From an uncultured Oscillospiraceae bacterium (lineage in GTDB: Bacteria > Bacillota > Clostridia > Oscillospirales > Oscillospiraceae): a stretch of 64,000 bases of DNA. Shown in pieces: positions 16,812 through 25,042 of this stretch. Position 1 is the stretch's first letter, and each line of letters opens with the position of its first letter. The notes under the pieces were generated by a model. It was not told the origin of the DNA, searched no databases, and saw only the letters and a program-made list of their open reading frames with translations. A program made the position numbers and the translations under genes. Location of the stretch: contig CAKTQP010000005.1 in NCBI GenBank assembly GCA_934597165.1, positions 15,236 through 79,235 of the forward strand, read 5' to 3'.

Positions 16812-17422
16812 CCTGCCGTCACCTCCTTCCAACGCAGGGGCAGCAGCGCCACCAAGGATGTGGTGAGCGCCAAGTCCACGGCGAAATAGAGGTTGAAGTG
16901 GGTGAACTGGTTCATGATGCCGGAGATGGGGTACAGGGCGACCTGTAGGGTGAGCGCCGCCAGCATACAGGCGTCCAGCCACCGGAACGAAGGCTTTTGC
17001 CCCAGGCGGCACCCGCTCAGGTAGGCGTTCCCGCCCACGGTCAGAGCGAAGAGGCCGCAGACCAGCCAGGAGGGGCCAAAGATGCGGATGACCAGGATGC
17101 TGACCCCCAAAAACAGGGCGTAGAGGACAGCTGGCCACCGGAATCCCACGTGCAAGTCCTCCGTCCGCACGATCTGGAGGGAGAGGAAGAACAGGTAGGC
17201 CGCCAGCCAGGAGATCTCGGAGACATAGAAGACCTGGGGGACGGTGCCCATGATGGCCAGGTAGAGCACGTAGAAGAGGGTGCCCATGGCGAAGCAGGCG
17301 TAGCCGAAGGCCAGGATGAGGCAGCCCCGTTCCTTTCGCCGGACGGATAGGACGGTGGCCACCACGGCAGCGCTGAACAGCACCACCACCTGGAAGAGGT
17401 TGTCCACCAGCTCAAAGCTCAT
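16808..17422 (-). CDS. Multi-pass membrane protein in the sigma/PrsW operon
   Basis: A 204-residue protein with six to seven hydrophobic segments ('LFQVVVLFSAAVVATVL', 'CLILAFGYACFAMGTLFYVLYLAIM', 'WLAAYLFFLSLQIV' and others). No family recognised with certainty. Two ATGs compete: 17428 touches AGGAGG directly, 17422 has 6-base spacing and is chosen. It overlaps the upstream gene by 11 nt and the downstream prsW by 4 nt, so the four genes act as one translational unit. Confidence 0.7.
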   Translation of the reverse strand: MSFELVDNLFQVVVLFSAAVVATVLSVRRKERGCLILAFGYACFAMGTLFYVLYLAIMGTVPQVFYVSEISWLAAYLFFLSLQIVRTEDLHVGFRWPAVLYALFLGVSILVIRIFGPSWLVCGLFALTVGGNAYLSGCRLGQKPSFRWLDACMLAALTLQVALYPISGIMNQFTHFNLYFAVDLALTTSLVALLPLRWKEVTAG

Positions 17423-17744
17423 CGTCATCCTCCTTTTGCTTGTTGTGGCTGCGCATCCGGTACAGCAATACCGTCACGCACACCCCCAGCAAGAAGCACA
17501 GCAGCCCCATGACGATGTAACCCAACGCCCCGTGGCTGCCCATCAGGCTGGCAGTACCGGCAGGGCTGTGGGACACGGGACTGGATAGACGTTCCGGCAT
17601 CCAAAGGCCCAGACCCACCACCAACAGCAGGCACGCCGCCACACAGACGCCGTCCCACACCCGCTGTTTCCGTCTCTGTTGTGCTCGTTTCAGCTCCGCC
17701 GTCCGCTTTCGGATCAGGCGAGCCCGTTCTTCATTGGTACGCAT
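17412..17744 (-). CDS. Small two-segment membrane protein following the sigma gene
   Basis: A 110-residue protein with a basic N-terminus ('RKRTAELKRAQQRRKQR'), two membrane segments ('VCVAACLLLVVGLGLWM' and 'GYIVMGLLCFLLGVCVTVLLY') and an acidic tail 'KEDDDEL'. Paralogue of the protein at 15672. The ATG at 17744 is preferred to a TTG at 17750. It overlaps the sigma gene by 14 nt, the position normally taken by an anti-sigma factor, but the cytoplasmic part is only about 30 residues and no anti-sigma domain is recognised. Confidence 0.75.
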   Translation of the reverse strand: MRTNEERARLIRKRTAELKRAQQRRKQRVWDGVCVAACLLLVVGLGLWMPERLSSPVSHSPAGTASLMGSHGALGYIVMGLLCFLLGVCVTVLLYRMRSHNKQKEDDDEL

Positions 17745-18285
17745 GGTCAAATCGCTCCCGTTCCAAAATCCCTTTCAGGCTCTTCTTGCCCCGATGCACC
17801 AGGTTGGTCACCTGCTGCTCGCTCTTCCCCATGACCGCCGCCGCACTCCGGTAGCTCATGTCCTCCAAATAGACCAGGTACAGCGCCTCCCGATACTCCG
17901 CTTTCAGCTGTTCTAACGCGGCGTACAGCTGCCGATCCCGCTCGCTGCGGAGCAGTTCCGTGTCCGCCAGCCCGTCGCTTTGTGGTTCAAAGGGCAGTTC
18001 CTCCAGGCGCAGGAAGGGGATGCGGTGCTTCCGTTTGTGGCGCAAGGCCAGGTTGCGGGCGGTCTTGTAGAGGTACGCTTTGAAGCTGCCTGTCCCGTGG
18101 ATGGGACGGGCTTTGGCGAAGAGCTGGGAGAAGGCTTCGATCATCAAATCCTCCGCCTCGTGGAGGTCCTTCAAATAGCCGTGGAGGTAGTACACCAGCG
18201 GGTCGCCATAGCGCTCCACCAGCAGGTCGGCGGCCTGCTCCTGGCCGTCCAGGTACTGCCGGTATGCCGCTTCATCCGAGATCAT
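17731..18285 (-). CDS. Sigma-70 family (ECF-like) sigma factor
   Basis: A 184-residue sigma factor. Region 2: 'LHEAEDLMIEAFSQLFAK' and 'FKAYLYKTARNLALRHKRKH'. Region 4: 'LEDMSYRSAAAVMGKSEQQVTNLVHRGKKSL'. It heads a four-gene overlapping operon with a small membrane protein, a multi-pass protein and PrsW, suggesting a membrane-signal pathway. Its target promoters are unknown. A SigA-type promoter lies upstream, so basal expression does not need the factor itself. Confidence 0.88.
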   Translation of the reverse strand: MISDEAAYRQYLDGQEQAADLLVERYGDPLVYYLHGYLKDLHEAEDLMIEAFSQLFAKARPIHGTGSFKAYLYKTARNLALRHKRKHRIPFLRLEELPFEPQSDGLADTELLRSERDRQLYAALEQLKAEYREALYLVYLEDMSYRSAAAVMGKSEQQVTNLVHRGKKSLKGILERERFDHAYQ

Positions 18286-18321
18286 CTGACCGCCTCCCTC
18301 CTTGCGCGCACGTTTTTATCT

Positions 18322-18349
18322 ATTATAGCGAACTGTCCCCGTTTTGCAA
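18322..18349 (-). promoter_or_regulatory. Probable SigA promoter of the sigma/PrsW operon
   Basis: On the minus strand TTGCAA (18349-18344), 16 bases, TATAAT (18327-18322), about 37 bp ahead of the start codon. Confidence 0.6.
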
Positions 18350-18363
18350 GGCGGACACCGAGA

Positions 18364-18397
18364 AAACGGGATGCTGCTCTGTGGCAGCATCCCGTTT
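18364..18397 (-). terminator. Terminator of the spoIIIA operon
   Basis: AAACGGGATGCTGC and GCAGCATCCCGTTT form a 14-bp stem (loop TCTGTG), a T-containing stretch following on the minus strand. Confidence 0.85.
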
Positions 18398-18437
18398 CTT
18401 CCTAGCTTATTCCATTCCTGGTAAAACTCGTCTCCCA

Positions 18438-19091
18438 TCACTGCTGACTGGACGAGATGACCTTCACATCCCCAGCGCTGAACTTGGTCTCCCCTACCAC
18501 GATGTCCGTGATCTTGGCCACGTCAGACGCCTTCAGGGCGTTGTTCTTGGCCTTGACCACCACGCTGACGCTGTTGTCTCCGATAAAGGCCACGCAGTCG
18601 GTGTAACCCTTGGCGGTGACCAGGCTCTCGATCTTGGACTCCTGCAAGGTGGCTGAGGCCATGGCGGTGATGCTCTTGGAGGCGGCGTCCACCGCGTCCT
18701 TGCTGGCCTTGGGATCGTTCACCGTCTTTTGCAAGATGGACAGGGAATTGTCCCGTGCCTCCTCCCGGTTGATGCGGGCGGTGGCGAAGTAGTCGCCGGA
18801 AGTGGTCTTGGCGTTCTTGTCCGTGGCCTTGGCGTCCTTCTGGGTGGTCTTGCTGTCCGACTTCTGGCTGGTGGCTGCGCTACTGGAGGCACTGCCGTCC
18901 TCCAAGCCCAGGGCGCCGTCCGAGTTCACCAGCGCCGCTTCGCCCAGGTTCCGATCCGTCGTCACGTTGGTGGTGGCAGAGCCCATACCGCTGACCGACT
19001 GCCCCTGGTCATAGGACCAGTTCAGATACACCGCCACACAGACAAAGAGCACGATCGCGGCCACCACCGCATTGCGTTTCCACAGCTTCAT
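18438..19091 (-). CDS. spoIIIAH: Stage III sporulation protein AH
   Basis: A 217-residue protein with an N-terminal membrane segment ('AVVAAIVLFVCVAVYLNWSYDQG') and a C-terminal ring-building fold resembling type III secretion EscJ/PrgK proteins. In sporulation SpoIIIAH in the mother-cell membrane binds forespore SpoIIQ to form the channel between the two cells. The middle part is a low-complexity Ser/Thr/Lys linker. Last gene of the complete eight-gene operon; its start overlaps the spoIIIAG stop. Confidence 0.93.
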   Translation of the reverse strand: MKLWKRNAVVAAIVLFVCVAVYLNWSYDQGQSVSGMGSATTNVTTDRNLGEAALVNSDGALGLEDGSASSSAATSQKSDSKTTQKDAKATDKNAKTTSGDYFATARINREEARDNSLSILQKTVNDPKASKDAVDAASKSITAMASATLQESKIESLVTAKGYTDCVAFIGDNSVSVVVKAKNNALKASDVAKITDIVVGETKFSAGDVKVISSSQQ

Positions 19092-19612
19092 GATTCATTT
19101 CCTCCTGATCGTTCGCAAATTGAAATTTGATCCGAGCCAAGCCCGGTCAACGCCTTCACCGCCTGGAGCAGGTCCAGCTTCACCTGGGGGTCGCCCCCGC
19201 CGTCGCTGACCACCAGCGCCCCCAAAAAGGCCGGGTACTGCTGGGCCACCTCCACCACGTCCTCCTGGTTGGAGCCTCGTTTCACCACGACCACCTGGGT
19301 CTCTACGGAGCCGTCCTTGCTGGTCTGGTTTTCCGCCAGCTCCACCGAACCGGTGGTGGCCAGGGTGAGCACTACCTGGGTCCTCCCCGCCCCGTCCACC
19401 TGGGACAAGGTGTTGGCCAGCTTCTCCTCCAGGCCCTCCAGGTCGTATTCATACTGCTGCCGCTGCTCCGTCGCCGCTGGAACGCTGTTGTCCCCCGTCC
19501 CGCCGGCCGGCCAGAGCAGGAGCGCCAGCCCCACCAGCAGGAGCAGTGCCGTCCAGCGGTTCTTCTGGAAAAATTGGAGCACTGCCTTGCTATTCCACGT
19601 GAATCCTTTCAT
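19088..19612 (-). CDS. spoIIIAG: Stage III sporulation protein AG
   Basis: A 174-residue protein starting 'MKGFTWNSK', with one membrane segment 'WTALLLLVGLALLLWPAG' (residues 20-37) and the SpoIIIAG ring-building domain ('LEEKLANTLSQVDGAGRTQVVLTL'). It forms a large ring of the mother cell-forespore feeding channel. The start at 19612 overlaps the spoIIIAF stop by ATGA; an open extension further left is the overlapping part of spoIIIAF in another frame. Confidence 0.92.
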   Translation of the reverse strand: MKGFTWNSKAVLQFFQKNRWTALLLLVGLALLLWPAGGTGDNSVPAATEQRQQYEYDLEGLEEKLANTLSQVDGAGRTQVVLTLATTGSVELAENQTSKDGSVETQVVVVKRGSNQEDVVEVAQQYPAFLGALVVSDGGGDPQVKLDLLQAVKALTGLGSDQISICERSGGNES

Positions 19613-20100
19613 CCTGTTCCTTTCGTCTGGTATGTGATCTGTTCCCCCGTCAGCCCGAATCCGTCCTGGATGCACTGGGTCAGTTTTTGCCGCTGGGCGT
19701 CGGTGAGGGTACCGGTGACCGTCACCGCGTCCGGCACGGGGATGCCCTCTTTGGTCTTGCAGGTGACTTGGACGGTCACCTCCGCCCCCAGCTGCTGAGC
19801 CTGCTCTTGCAGATACTGCTGGGTGCGCTGGCACACCTGGGTCTCCAGCACCGTGCTGCCCGCCTGGGCCACCTCCTCTTGGGAGACGGTCAGGCTCTCG
19901 CAGTAGTCCTGGAACGCTTGCAGGGTGCCGGTGATGTCCCACTGGACGATGGGCGTCACCACCGCCAGGAAGAGCAGCAGGCCGCCGCAGAACCGGCTGA
20001 CCTTCTGGGTCTTCCCCTCCGGGCTGAGGCTCTGGCAGAGGGACACCAGCAGGCCCACCGCCACCACGCCCAGGATCCAATTCCGCACGCTGTCCATCAT
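19609..20100 (-). CDS. spoIIIAF: Stage III sporulation protein AF
   Basis: A 163-residue protein with two N-terminal membrane segments ('WILGVVAVGLLVSLCQSL' and 'FCGGLLLFLAVVTPIVQW') and a soluble C-terminal ring-building domain ending 'GFGLTGEQITYQ', matching SpoIIIAF. Start ATG at 20100 overlaps the spoIIIAE stop; a second ATG follows one codon later. Confidence 0.92.
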   Translation of the reverse strand: MMDSVRNWILGVVAVGLLVSLCQSLSPEGKTQKVSRFCGGLLLFLAVVTPIVQWDITGTLQAFQDYCESLTVSQEEVAQAGSTVLETQVCQRTQQYLQEQAQQLGAEVTVQVTCKTKEGIPVPDAVTVTGTLTDAQRQKLTQCIQDGFGLTGEQITYQTKGTG

Positions 20101-21194
20101 GTCATAGCCACCGAGATGGTGCCGATGAGGGAGATGAGCACCAACAGAGCACAGCTGCCCAGCATCCCCAGCACCAGGCCGAAAGCGGCGCCGATCTGGT
20201 CGATGAGATCGGAGATCGCGCCCTGATACAGGACGGACGCCAACATAGCCACCAGCTTATAGACCAGATACTGCACCCCCAGGTAGAGGAAGGGCACCAC
20301 GCAGAACCCCAGGATGACCAGGGTGCCGAAGATGCCGATGCCGCTGCGGATGGCGGATGCGCCGGTGAGGACGGTCTCGGTGGCGTCGGAGAGGATGCCG
20401 CCCACCACAGGCACCATGCTGGAGATGGCCATGCGGGTGGCTTTCAGGGCGGTGGCGTCCGCTGCGCCGGCGGCGGCTCCGCTGAGGGTCAGGTAGCCGG
20501 TAAACACCAGCAGGATGGCGGTCATGGCACCCTTCACCCCCTTTTTCATGAACCCTGCGATGGCGGCGATGCCTTTGCTGCCCAAGGCGGCGGTGGCCGC
20601 GGTGACGGCGATGTACAGGTAGACCACCGGGATGAGGACCCGGTTGATGAGGGTGATGAGCAGGTCGGAAAAGAGCAGGGTGGCCGCCTGGCGTGCGACC
20701 GCGCCGGTGACCGAACCGCAGGCGGCGGTGGCGGTGGCCATGGTGGGGATGAGCACCTTGGAGAAGGCGTCGATCTGGCCGATGGCCTCCCGTCCCAGCC
20801 CCAGCATGGACGCCGTGTCCGACACCGCCACCAGGGTGATGACGGTGACACCGATGAGATCCGCCGTGCGGGTCATGGCGCTCTGGCCGGACTGGAACAG
20901 GGTATTGCCCATGCCGCAGAAGAGCACCACCAGGAGCATGAATCCGGCGCTCCGGAAGGCGCTGTGCAACACCGCGTCCACCTGCTCCGACGCCTGGGAC
21001 GCCAGCACCCCTAAGCCCTTTTGCAGGTTGGTTCCCTCTTTCACCGAGAACGTCCCCTCCGCCGCGTCCTCTAAGGCGCTGGTGTCCATCTGCTCCCACA
21101 GCTGCCCCTCCAAGTCCACCGCCTGGGTGGGCAGGACGCAGCCGGTCAGAGCCAAGGTCAGGGCGACCAGCAGTATCATTGGTTTCCATCTCAC
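20097..21194 (-). CDS. spoIIIAE: Stage III sporulation protein AE
   Basis: A 365-residue multi-pass membrane protein. An N-terminal export signal with a Cys ('LLVALTLALTGC') is followed by an outer segment and seven or so membrane spans ('VVLFCGMGNTLFQ', 'GAMTAILLVFTGYLTL'), the layout of SpoIIIAE. It begins at a GTG (21194) three bases after the spoIIIAD stop, with GAGGAG upstream inside spoIIIAD. Its role is in the export apparatus core of the feeding channel. Confidence 0.9.
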   Translation of the reverse strand: MRWKPMILLVALTLALTGCVLPTQAVDLEGQLWEQMDTSALEDAAEGTFSVKEGTNLQKGLGVLASQASEQVDAVLHSAFRSAGFMLLVVLFCGMGNTLFQSGQSAMTRTADLIGVTVITLVAVSDTASMLGLGREAIGQIDAFSKVLIPTMATATAACGSVTGAVARQAATLLFSDLLITLINRVLIPVVYLYIAVTAATAALGSKGIAAIAGFMKKGVKGAMTAILLVFTGYLTLSGAAAGAADATALKATRMAISSMVPVVGGILSDATETVLTGASAIRSGIGIFGTLVILGFCVVPFLYLGVQYLVYKLVAMLASVLYQGAISDLIDQIGAAFGLVLGMLGSCALLVLISLIGTISVAMT

Positions 21195-21196
21195 AG

Positions 21197-21583
21197 TTAC
21201 AGCAACTCCTCGATCAAGATCAGCACCGCCTGGATGACGGGAATGGAGGCGTACAGGGCACAGATAGCGCCAGCCAGTTCCACGGTAGAGGCGATGCCCC
21301 CCTCCCCGGCGTCCTTGCAAATGTGGGCGGCCAGGTTGGTCACCACCTCGATGCCCAGCACCTTCAGCATGGGGGTGAGCAGGGCGTCGGAGATGCTGGC
21401 CTGTTGCGCCAGGCTCCGGAGGAGGCTCAAGATCTCCACCGCCGCCGAGCCCACCAGCACCAGGAGCAGAACGGTGGTGGCGATGCTCAGCAATAGGGAG
21501 ATCTCCCCCGCCTCCCGCTTCAAGAACACGGCGATGAGGCCACCCAACAGAGCCGTGGCGGCCACGGGTATCATCTGCTCCAT
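21197..21583 (-). CDS. spoIIIAD: Stage III sporulation protein AD
   Basis: A 128-residue membrane protein with about four spans ('AATALLGGLIAVFLKR', 'SLLLSIATTVLLLVLVGSA') and the conserved 'KVLGIEVVTNLAAHICKDAGE' of SpoIIIAD. It sits directly before spoIIIAE and 1 nt after spoIIIAC ends. Confidence 0.93.
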   Translation of the reverse strand: MEQMIPVAATALLGGLIAVFLKREAGEISLLLSIATTVLLLVLVGSAAVEILSLLRSLAQQASISDALLTPMLKVLGIEVVTNLAAHICKDAGEGGIASTVELAGAICALYASIPVIQAVLILIEELL

Positions 21584-21778
21584 TTACAGGTCAAAGAGGG
21601 TCTTGACCAGCTCGAACAGGGCGCTGATCTGCTGGACGATCATCATCAGAACCACCACCAGCCCCGCCAACGTCACCATGGTCGCCTGCTCCTCTCGCCC
21701 GGAGCGGGTGAGGACTTGGTTGAGCACCGAGACCAGGATGCCGATGGCCGCTATCTTGAAAATCAAATTCACATCCAT
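21584..21778 (-). CDS. spoIIIAC: Stage III sporulation protein AC
   Basis: A 64-residue, two-span protein ('IFKIAAIGILVSVLNQVL' and 'MVTLAGLVVVLMMIV') with the small size and sequence pattern of SpoIIIAC. Fourth from last in the usual order AC-AD-AE. Confidence 0.92.
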   Translation of the reverse strand: MDVNLIFKIAAIGILVSVLNQVLTRSGREEQATMVTLAGLVVVLMMIVQQISALFELVKTLFDL

Positions 21779-21796
21779 GTACGTTCTCCCACCAGC

Positions 21797-22309
21797 TCAG
21801 CAGGCCAGCACCAACACCAACAGGCCGCCTGCCACGCTCAATGTCATCGATAGTTGATTCCGCTTTCGTAGGGTCGTCTCCCCCGTCTTCCACATGGCCT
21901 CCAGCGTCTCCCCTGCGTACCGGAGGGCGCGGCACTGGGTGTCCGTGTCGTAGCGTCCCAGCACGGTGCCCACCGTCCGGATGGCTTCTCGGGCGTTGGG
22001 ATTCAGCTGGAAGGGGGCTTGGGTCAGCTGTTCCGCCCAAATGGTGTCAAAAGCGCGAGCATCCAACTGACAGAGCGCCGCCTGACAGGCTTGGAAGAAC
22101 TGCCGCACCATCCCACCGGTCTGACAGGACGCCTGTTCCAGCAGCTCCGCCAGATCCGGACTGCGACAGCGCAGCTCCCGTTCCATCCCGTAAAATGCGG
22201 TGAAGAACTGCCGCAGCTGGGCTTGCTCCAACTGCCGCCTCCGGACGCACTGGACCCCCAACGCCACTGCGCCCATCAGCACGCAGGCCATGCCCAATCC
22301 TCTTAACAT
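21797..22309 (-). CDS. spoIIIAB: Stage III sporulation protein AB
   Basis: A 170-residue protein with membrane segments at both ends ('LGMACVLMGAVALGV' and 'SVAGGLLVLVLAC') and a soluble helical middle, like SpoIIIAB, which resembles type II secretion GspF modules. Start at 22309 overlaps the end of spoIIIAA by 7 nt. Confidence 0.9.
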   Translation of the reverse strand: MLRGLGMACVLMGAVALGVQCVRRRQLEQAQLRQFFTAFYGMERELRCRSPDLAELLEQASCQTGGMVRQFFQACQAALCQLDARAFDTIWAEQLTQAPFQLNPNAREAIRTVGTVLGRYDTDTQCRALRYAGETLEAMWKTGETTLRKRNQLSMTLSVAGGLLVLVLAC

Positions 22310-23211
22310 GGCAGCGCCTCCACGGTGTACTGCCGCTTCCCCTGGGTGCGGGTGATGGTGACCACCGCCTGGAACAACCGCTGTTCCAACAGGGTCTGAT
22401 ACAGCGGCCGCCGGCACAGCTCTGCCATCGACCGTCCGTGGGCGGTGGCCAGCACCGCCGTGCCGCAGTGGGCGATGACGGAGAGGGCGGCTACGTCTTC
22501 GGGGCTGGTCACCTCGTCCATGGCGATGACCTGGGGGTTCATGCTCCGCAGCAGCAGGATGCCCGCCTCGCTCTTGCCGCAGCCCTCCATCACGTCCACG
22601 GTGGCGCCCAGGTAGAACTGAGGGATCCCCTGGTGCAGGGCGGCGATCTCCCCGCGCTCGTCCGCCACCCCCACCCGCAGGTGCCACTGGTCACTGTAGA
22701 TGCGGATGAGGTCCCGCAGGAGGGTGGTCTTGCCCATGCCCGGTGGGGCTAGGATGAGACAGCTGGCCTGGGTCAGCCCCTGTTCGGTCAGCAGTTTGGC
22801 CACTGGTTCCGCTACGCCGGGGATGTCATGGGCAATACGGATGGAGAGCGCGGACAGGCTCCGGAACTGCCGGATGCGTCCCCCCTGGGACAGGGCGGAA
22901 CCGGCCACGCCCAAGCGGTTGCCCCCCGGCAGGGGCAGGTAGCCCCGGCAGAGGGGTTCCATGGCGTTGTGGAAGGAGGCGTGGGTGGCGATCTCGATCA
23001 CGTCCTGCAGCTCCCGCTGGGTCACCCATTGGGTGCCTGGCACCAGCTGTTCCCGACCGGTCTCATCCACCACCCGCAGCCCCGACCCGGCACGCAGGCG
23101 CAGCTCTTCCGCCGTGGCCTGCTGGGACGCTGGGAGGGCGTGGAGCAGGTCGCGCAGAGTGGGTGGAAAGCACTGGGCGGCCAGTGCGAAGGGGGTATGG
23201 TGTTCTGCCAT
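22303..23211 (-). CDS. spoIIIAA: Stage III sporulation protein AA (secretion-type ATPase)
   Basis: A 302-residue RecA-fold ATPase with Walker A 'APPGMGKT' (residues 155-162) and Walker B 'VIAMDE' (228-233). It powers the SpoIIIA-SpoIIQ channel in the mother cell. The start 'MAEHHTPF' at 23211 is chosen; the frame stays open further upstream through a structured repeat and is not coding there. First gene of the operon, with a SigE-like promoter 26 bp upstream. Confidence 0.94.
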   Translation of the reverse strand: MAEHHTPFALAAQCFPPTLRDLLHALPASQQATAEELRLRAGSGLRVVDETGREQLVPGTQWVTQRELQDVIEIATHASFHNAMEPLCRGYLPLPGGNRLGVAGSALSQGGRIRQFRSLSALSIRIAHDIPGVAEPVAKLLTEQGLTQASCLILAPPGMGKTTLLRDLIRIYSDQWHLRVGVADERGEIAALHQGIPQFYLGATVDVMEGCGKSEAGILLLRSMNPQVIAMDEVTSPEDVAALSVIAHCGTAVLATAHGRSMAELCRRPLYQTLLEQRLFQAVVTITRTQGKRQYTVEALPC

Positions 23212-23236
23212 GGTTCTCGCCTCACAATCTTGCCAC

Positions 23237-23265
23237 ATCCTATGACGGCATGTCCTGTGGTATGC
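23237..23265 (-). promoter_or_regulatory. Possible SigE promoter of the spoIIIA operon
   Basis: On the minus strand GCATA (23265-23261), 16 bases, CATAGGAT (23244-23237), similar to the SigE pattern GKATA-N16-18-CATAYAHT. SigE transcribes this operon in Bacillus. Confidence 0.5.
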
Positions 23266-23271
23266 AAATAT

Positions 23272-23421
23272 TTCCCCAAATGCAGGCATTTGGGGAAGTG
23301 TGCAGCCGGGTGCATGCCGCAGCGCTAAGCCAAATGTGCCGGGGGCACATTTGGTAGCGTAGGCTCCGCCTGTTTTACAGGCGGAGAACCTACCGGAGGA
23401 GTGCCGGAACTCTGCGAGGCA
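23272..23421. repeat. Structured intergenic element, copy C
   Basis: Begins with the 12-bp hairpin TTCCCCAAATGC/GCATTTGGGGAA (23272-23297), then GCAGCCGGGTGCATGC, then the core: CGCTA, hairpin CCAAATGTGCC-GGG-GGCACATTTGG (23330-23354), TAGCG, hairpin CTCCGCCTGT-TTT-ACAGGCGGAG (23364-23386), GAACCT. It ends with GGAACTCTGCGAG, which matches the left end of copy A in reverse. The terminator module is missing. The outer modules lie reversed relative to the core compared with copies A and B. With the terminator at 23456 it fills the 328-bp gap before spoIIIAA. Confidence 0.87.
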
Positions 23422-23455
23422 GACCTTCCTTTGTATTCCCCTCCTTCCCATATAG

Positions 23456-23489
23456 AAAAAGGCACGAGTGCGAAAACACTCGTGCCTTT
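23456..23489 (-). terminator. Terminator of the permease gene
   Basis: AAAGGCACGAGTG and CACTCGTGCCTTT form a 13-bp stem, followed by five T on the minus strand. Confidence 0.85.
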
Positions 23490-23539
23490 GGATCGTTTGA
23501 ACTTGAAGATGGGTCCTGTGCTGTGTCAGCGGGTCAAGA

Positions 23540-24943
23540 TCACACCGCAGCGCCCTTCTTGCTCTTCCGGAAGATGCCGCCGATGGCCATGATGACCGCG
23601 AAGACGATCAGGTAATAGACGTTGGCGAACTTGTGGCCGATGATGCAGGCGAAGACCATGAAGGACGCGCCGCAGATGGCCAGGATGGGTACGATGAACC
23701 GTCTGCCAAAGCTCTCGTCCTTGGCCTTCTTGATCCACATGACGAAGATGGGCAGGTACATGGCATAGATGGTGACGATGGGAATCTCAGAAGAGTCGAA
23801 GACGAACTTGCCCACCAGGGGGGAGTTGGCCAGGTTGGCCAGGAAGAAGTACAGACCCCAAGCGGCGCAGACGAACAGGCCGAACACAGCGGAGTTGTTG
23901 GGCAGGTTGGTAGCCTTATCCACCTGACCGAACACATCGGGGCAAGGGCCTTCCTTTCGGGCGGCCACGGAGTACATACCACGGCAGCAGCCCAGCATGA
24001 GGCCGTTCATGGTGCCCATGCAGGAGATGGCGATGAACAGGTTGAGGATGTTGCCCAGGACGTTGCCGAAGATGTTGACAAAGGCCACGGTAGCGCCGTT
24101 GTCGATGAGCTCCTGGTTGGTGGCGCCGCCGGCGACGCCAACATAATAGGCGATGTAGACAGCGATGATGATGATGCCGCCGATGACCAGAGCGCGGGGC
24201 AGGTTCTTCTTGGAATCCTTCAGCTCGGCGTTGATGGCGGTGGCGATGATCCAGCCCTCATAGGCGAAGGAGGTGGCGCAGACAGCGGCCAGCAGGGGGG
24301 TGCTGGAGGCGGCGTCGCCTACATTTGCCATAGTTGTAAAGTTTGCAGCGGTCATGCCGTTCATCAGGCCGTAGATGATGCCGACGACTGCCATCAGTGC
24401 CAGCGGGATGAGCTTGATGACGGTGGTGGTGGTCTGGATCTTGCCTGCCAGCTTGGGGGACAGGGCGTTGATGACATAAGCGCAGCAGAGGAAGAACATG
24501 GTCAGTGCCATACATTCCGGGCCGATGATGCAGCCGCCCTCGGATGCGGGGATGATCATGGTAAAGTCAGGGTTGACGGAGTTGATGAAGACCAGGGTAT
24601 AGCGGGCGCTGAGCCAGGCCAGGACCGAGGTCATGGAGGGGTAGTAGATGGTGGTCATGAACCAGCCCATGTAGTAGCCGTACTTGGGGCCCACCAGGGC
24701 TTCTGCGTAGTCCACGACGCCGTTGACCTTCTCATACTTCTGTGCCATGTTGGCAAAGGCCAGGATGCAGACGATCATGATGAGGCCGCCGATGGCCCAG
24801 GCAGCGATGCCCAGGGGCATATCGCCGTTGGTCTTCTGCAGGATTGTCTGTGCCTTGAAGAACACGCCGGAACCAATGACGATGCCGACGACCAGGCATA
24901 TGGCGGTAAATAAGCCATATTTCTTTTCCAGTTTGTTATCCAT
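23540..24943 (-). CDS. APC-superfamily amino acid permease
   Basis: A 467-residue transporter with about 12 spans. The first span carries 'VVGIVIGSGVFFK', the substrate-site signature of the APC/LAT-like group. The family imports or exchanges amino acids or polyamines with protons or other amino acids; the substrate cannot be told. It stands alone between its own terminator and a long structured leader. Confidence 0.9.
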   Translation of the reverse strand: MDNKLEKKYGLFTAICLVVGIVIGSGVFFKAQTILQKTNGDMPLGIAAWAIGGLIMIVCILAFANMAQKYEKVNGVVDYAEALVGPKYGYYMGWFMTTIYYPSMTSVLAWLSARYTLVFINSVNPDFTMIIPASEGGCIIGPECMALTMFFLCCAYVINALSPKLAGKIQTTTTVIKLIPLALMAVVGIIYGLMNGMTAANFTTMANVGDAASSTPLLAAVCATSFAYEGWIIATAINAELKDSKKNLPRALVIGGIIIIAVYIAYYVGVAGGATNQELIDNGATVAFVNIFGNVLGNILNLFIAISCMGTMNGLMLGCCRGMYSVAARKEGPCPDVFGQVDKATNLPNNSAVFGLFVCAAWGLYFFLANLANSPLVGKFVFDSSEIPIVTIYAMYLPIFVMWIKKAKDESFGRRFIVPILAICGASFMVFACIIGHKFANVYYLIVFAVIMAIGGIFRKSKKGAAV

Positions 24944-24974
24944 TTTTTCTCTCCCTAAACGATTTTAAGCATTT

Positions 24975-25042
24975 GCGCTTTTCACTGTAAAAGCGCGCGC
25001 TAGAATAAGATGTCACTCTCGCTTTCCCGCATCGAGAGTGAC
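24975..25042 (-). other. Structured leader of the permease gene
   Basis: Two hairpins lie in the 230-bp region upstream of the permease: GTCACTCTCG/CGAGAGTGAC (25012-25042, 10 bp) and GCGCTTTT/AAAAGCGC (24975-24996, 8 bp). A TATACA -10-like box lies on the minus strand near 25051-25056. No T-run follows the hairpins, and no T-box or known riboswitch motif is seen. Confidence 0.5.
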
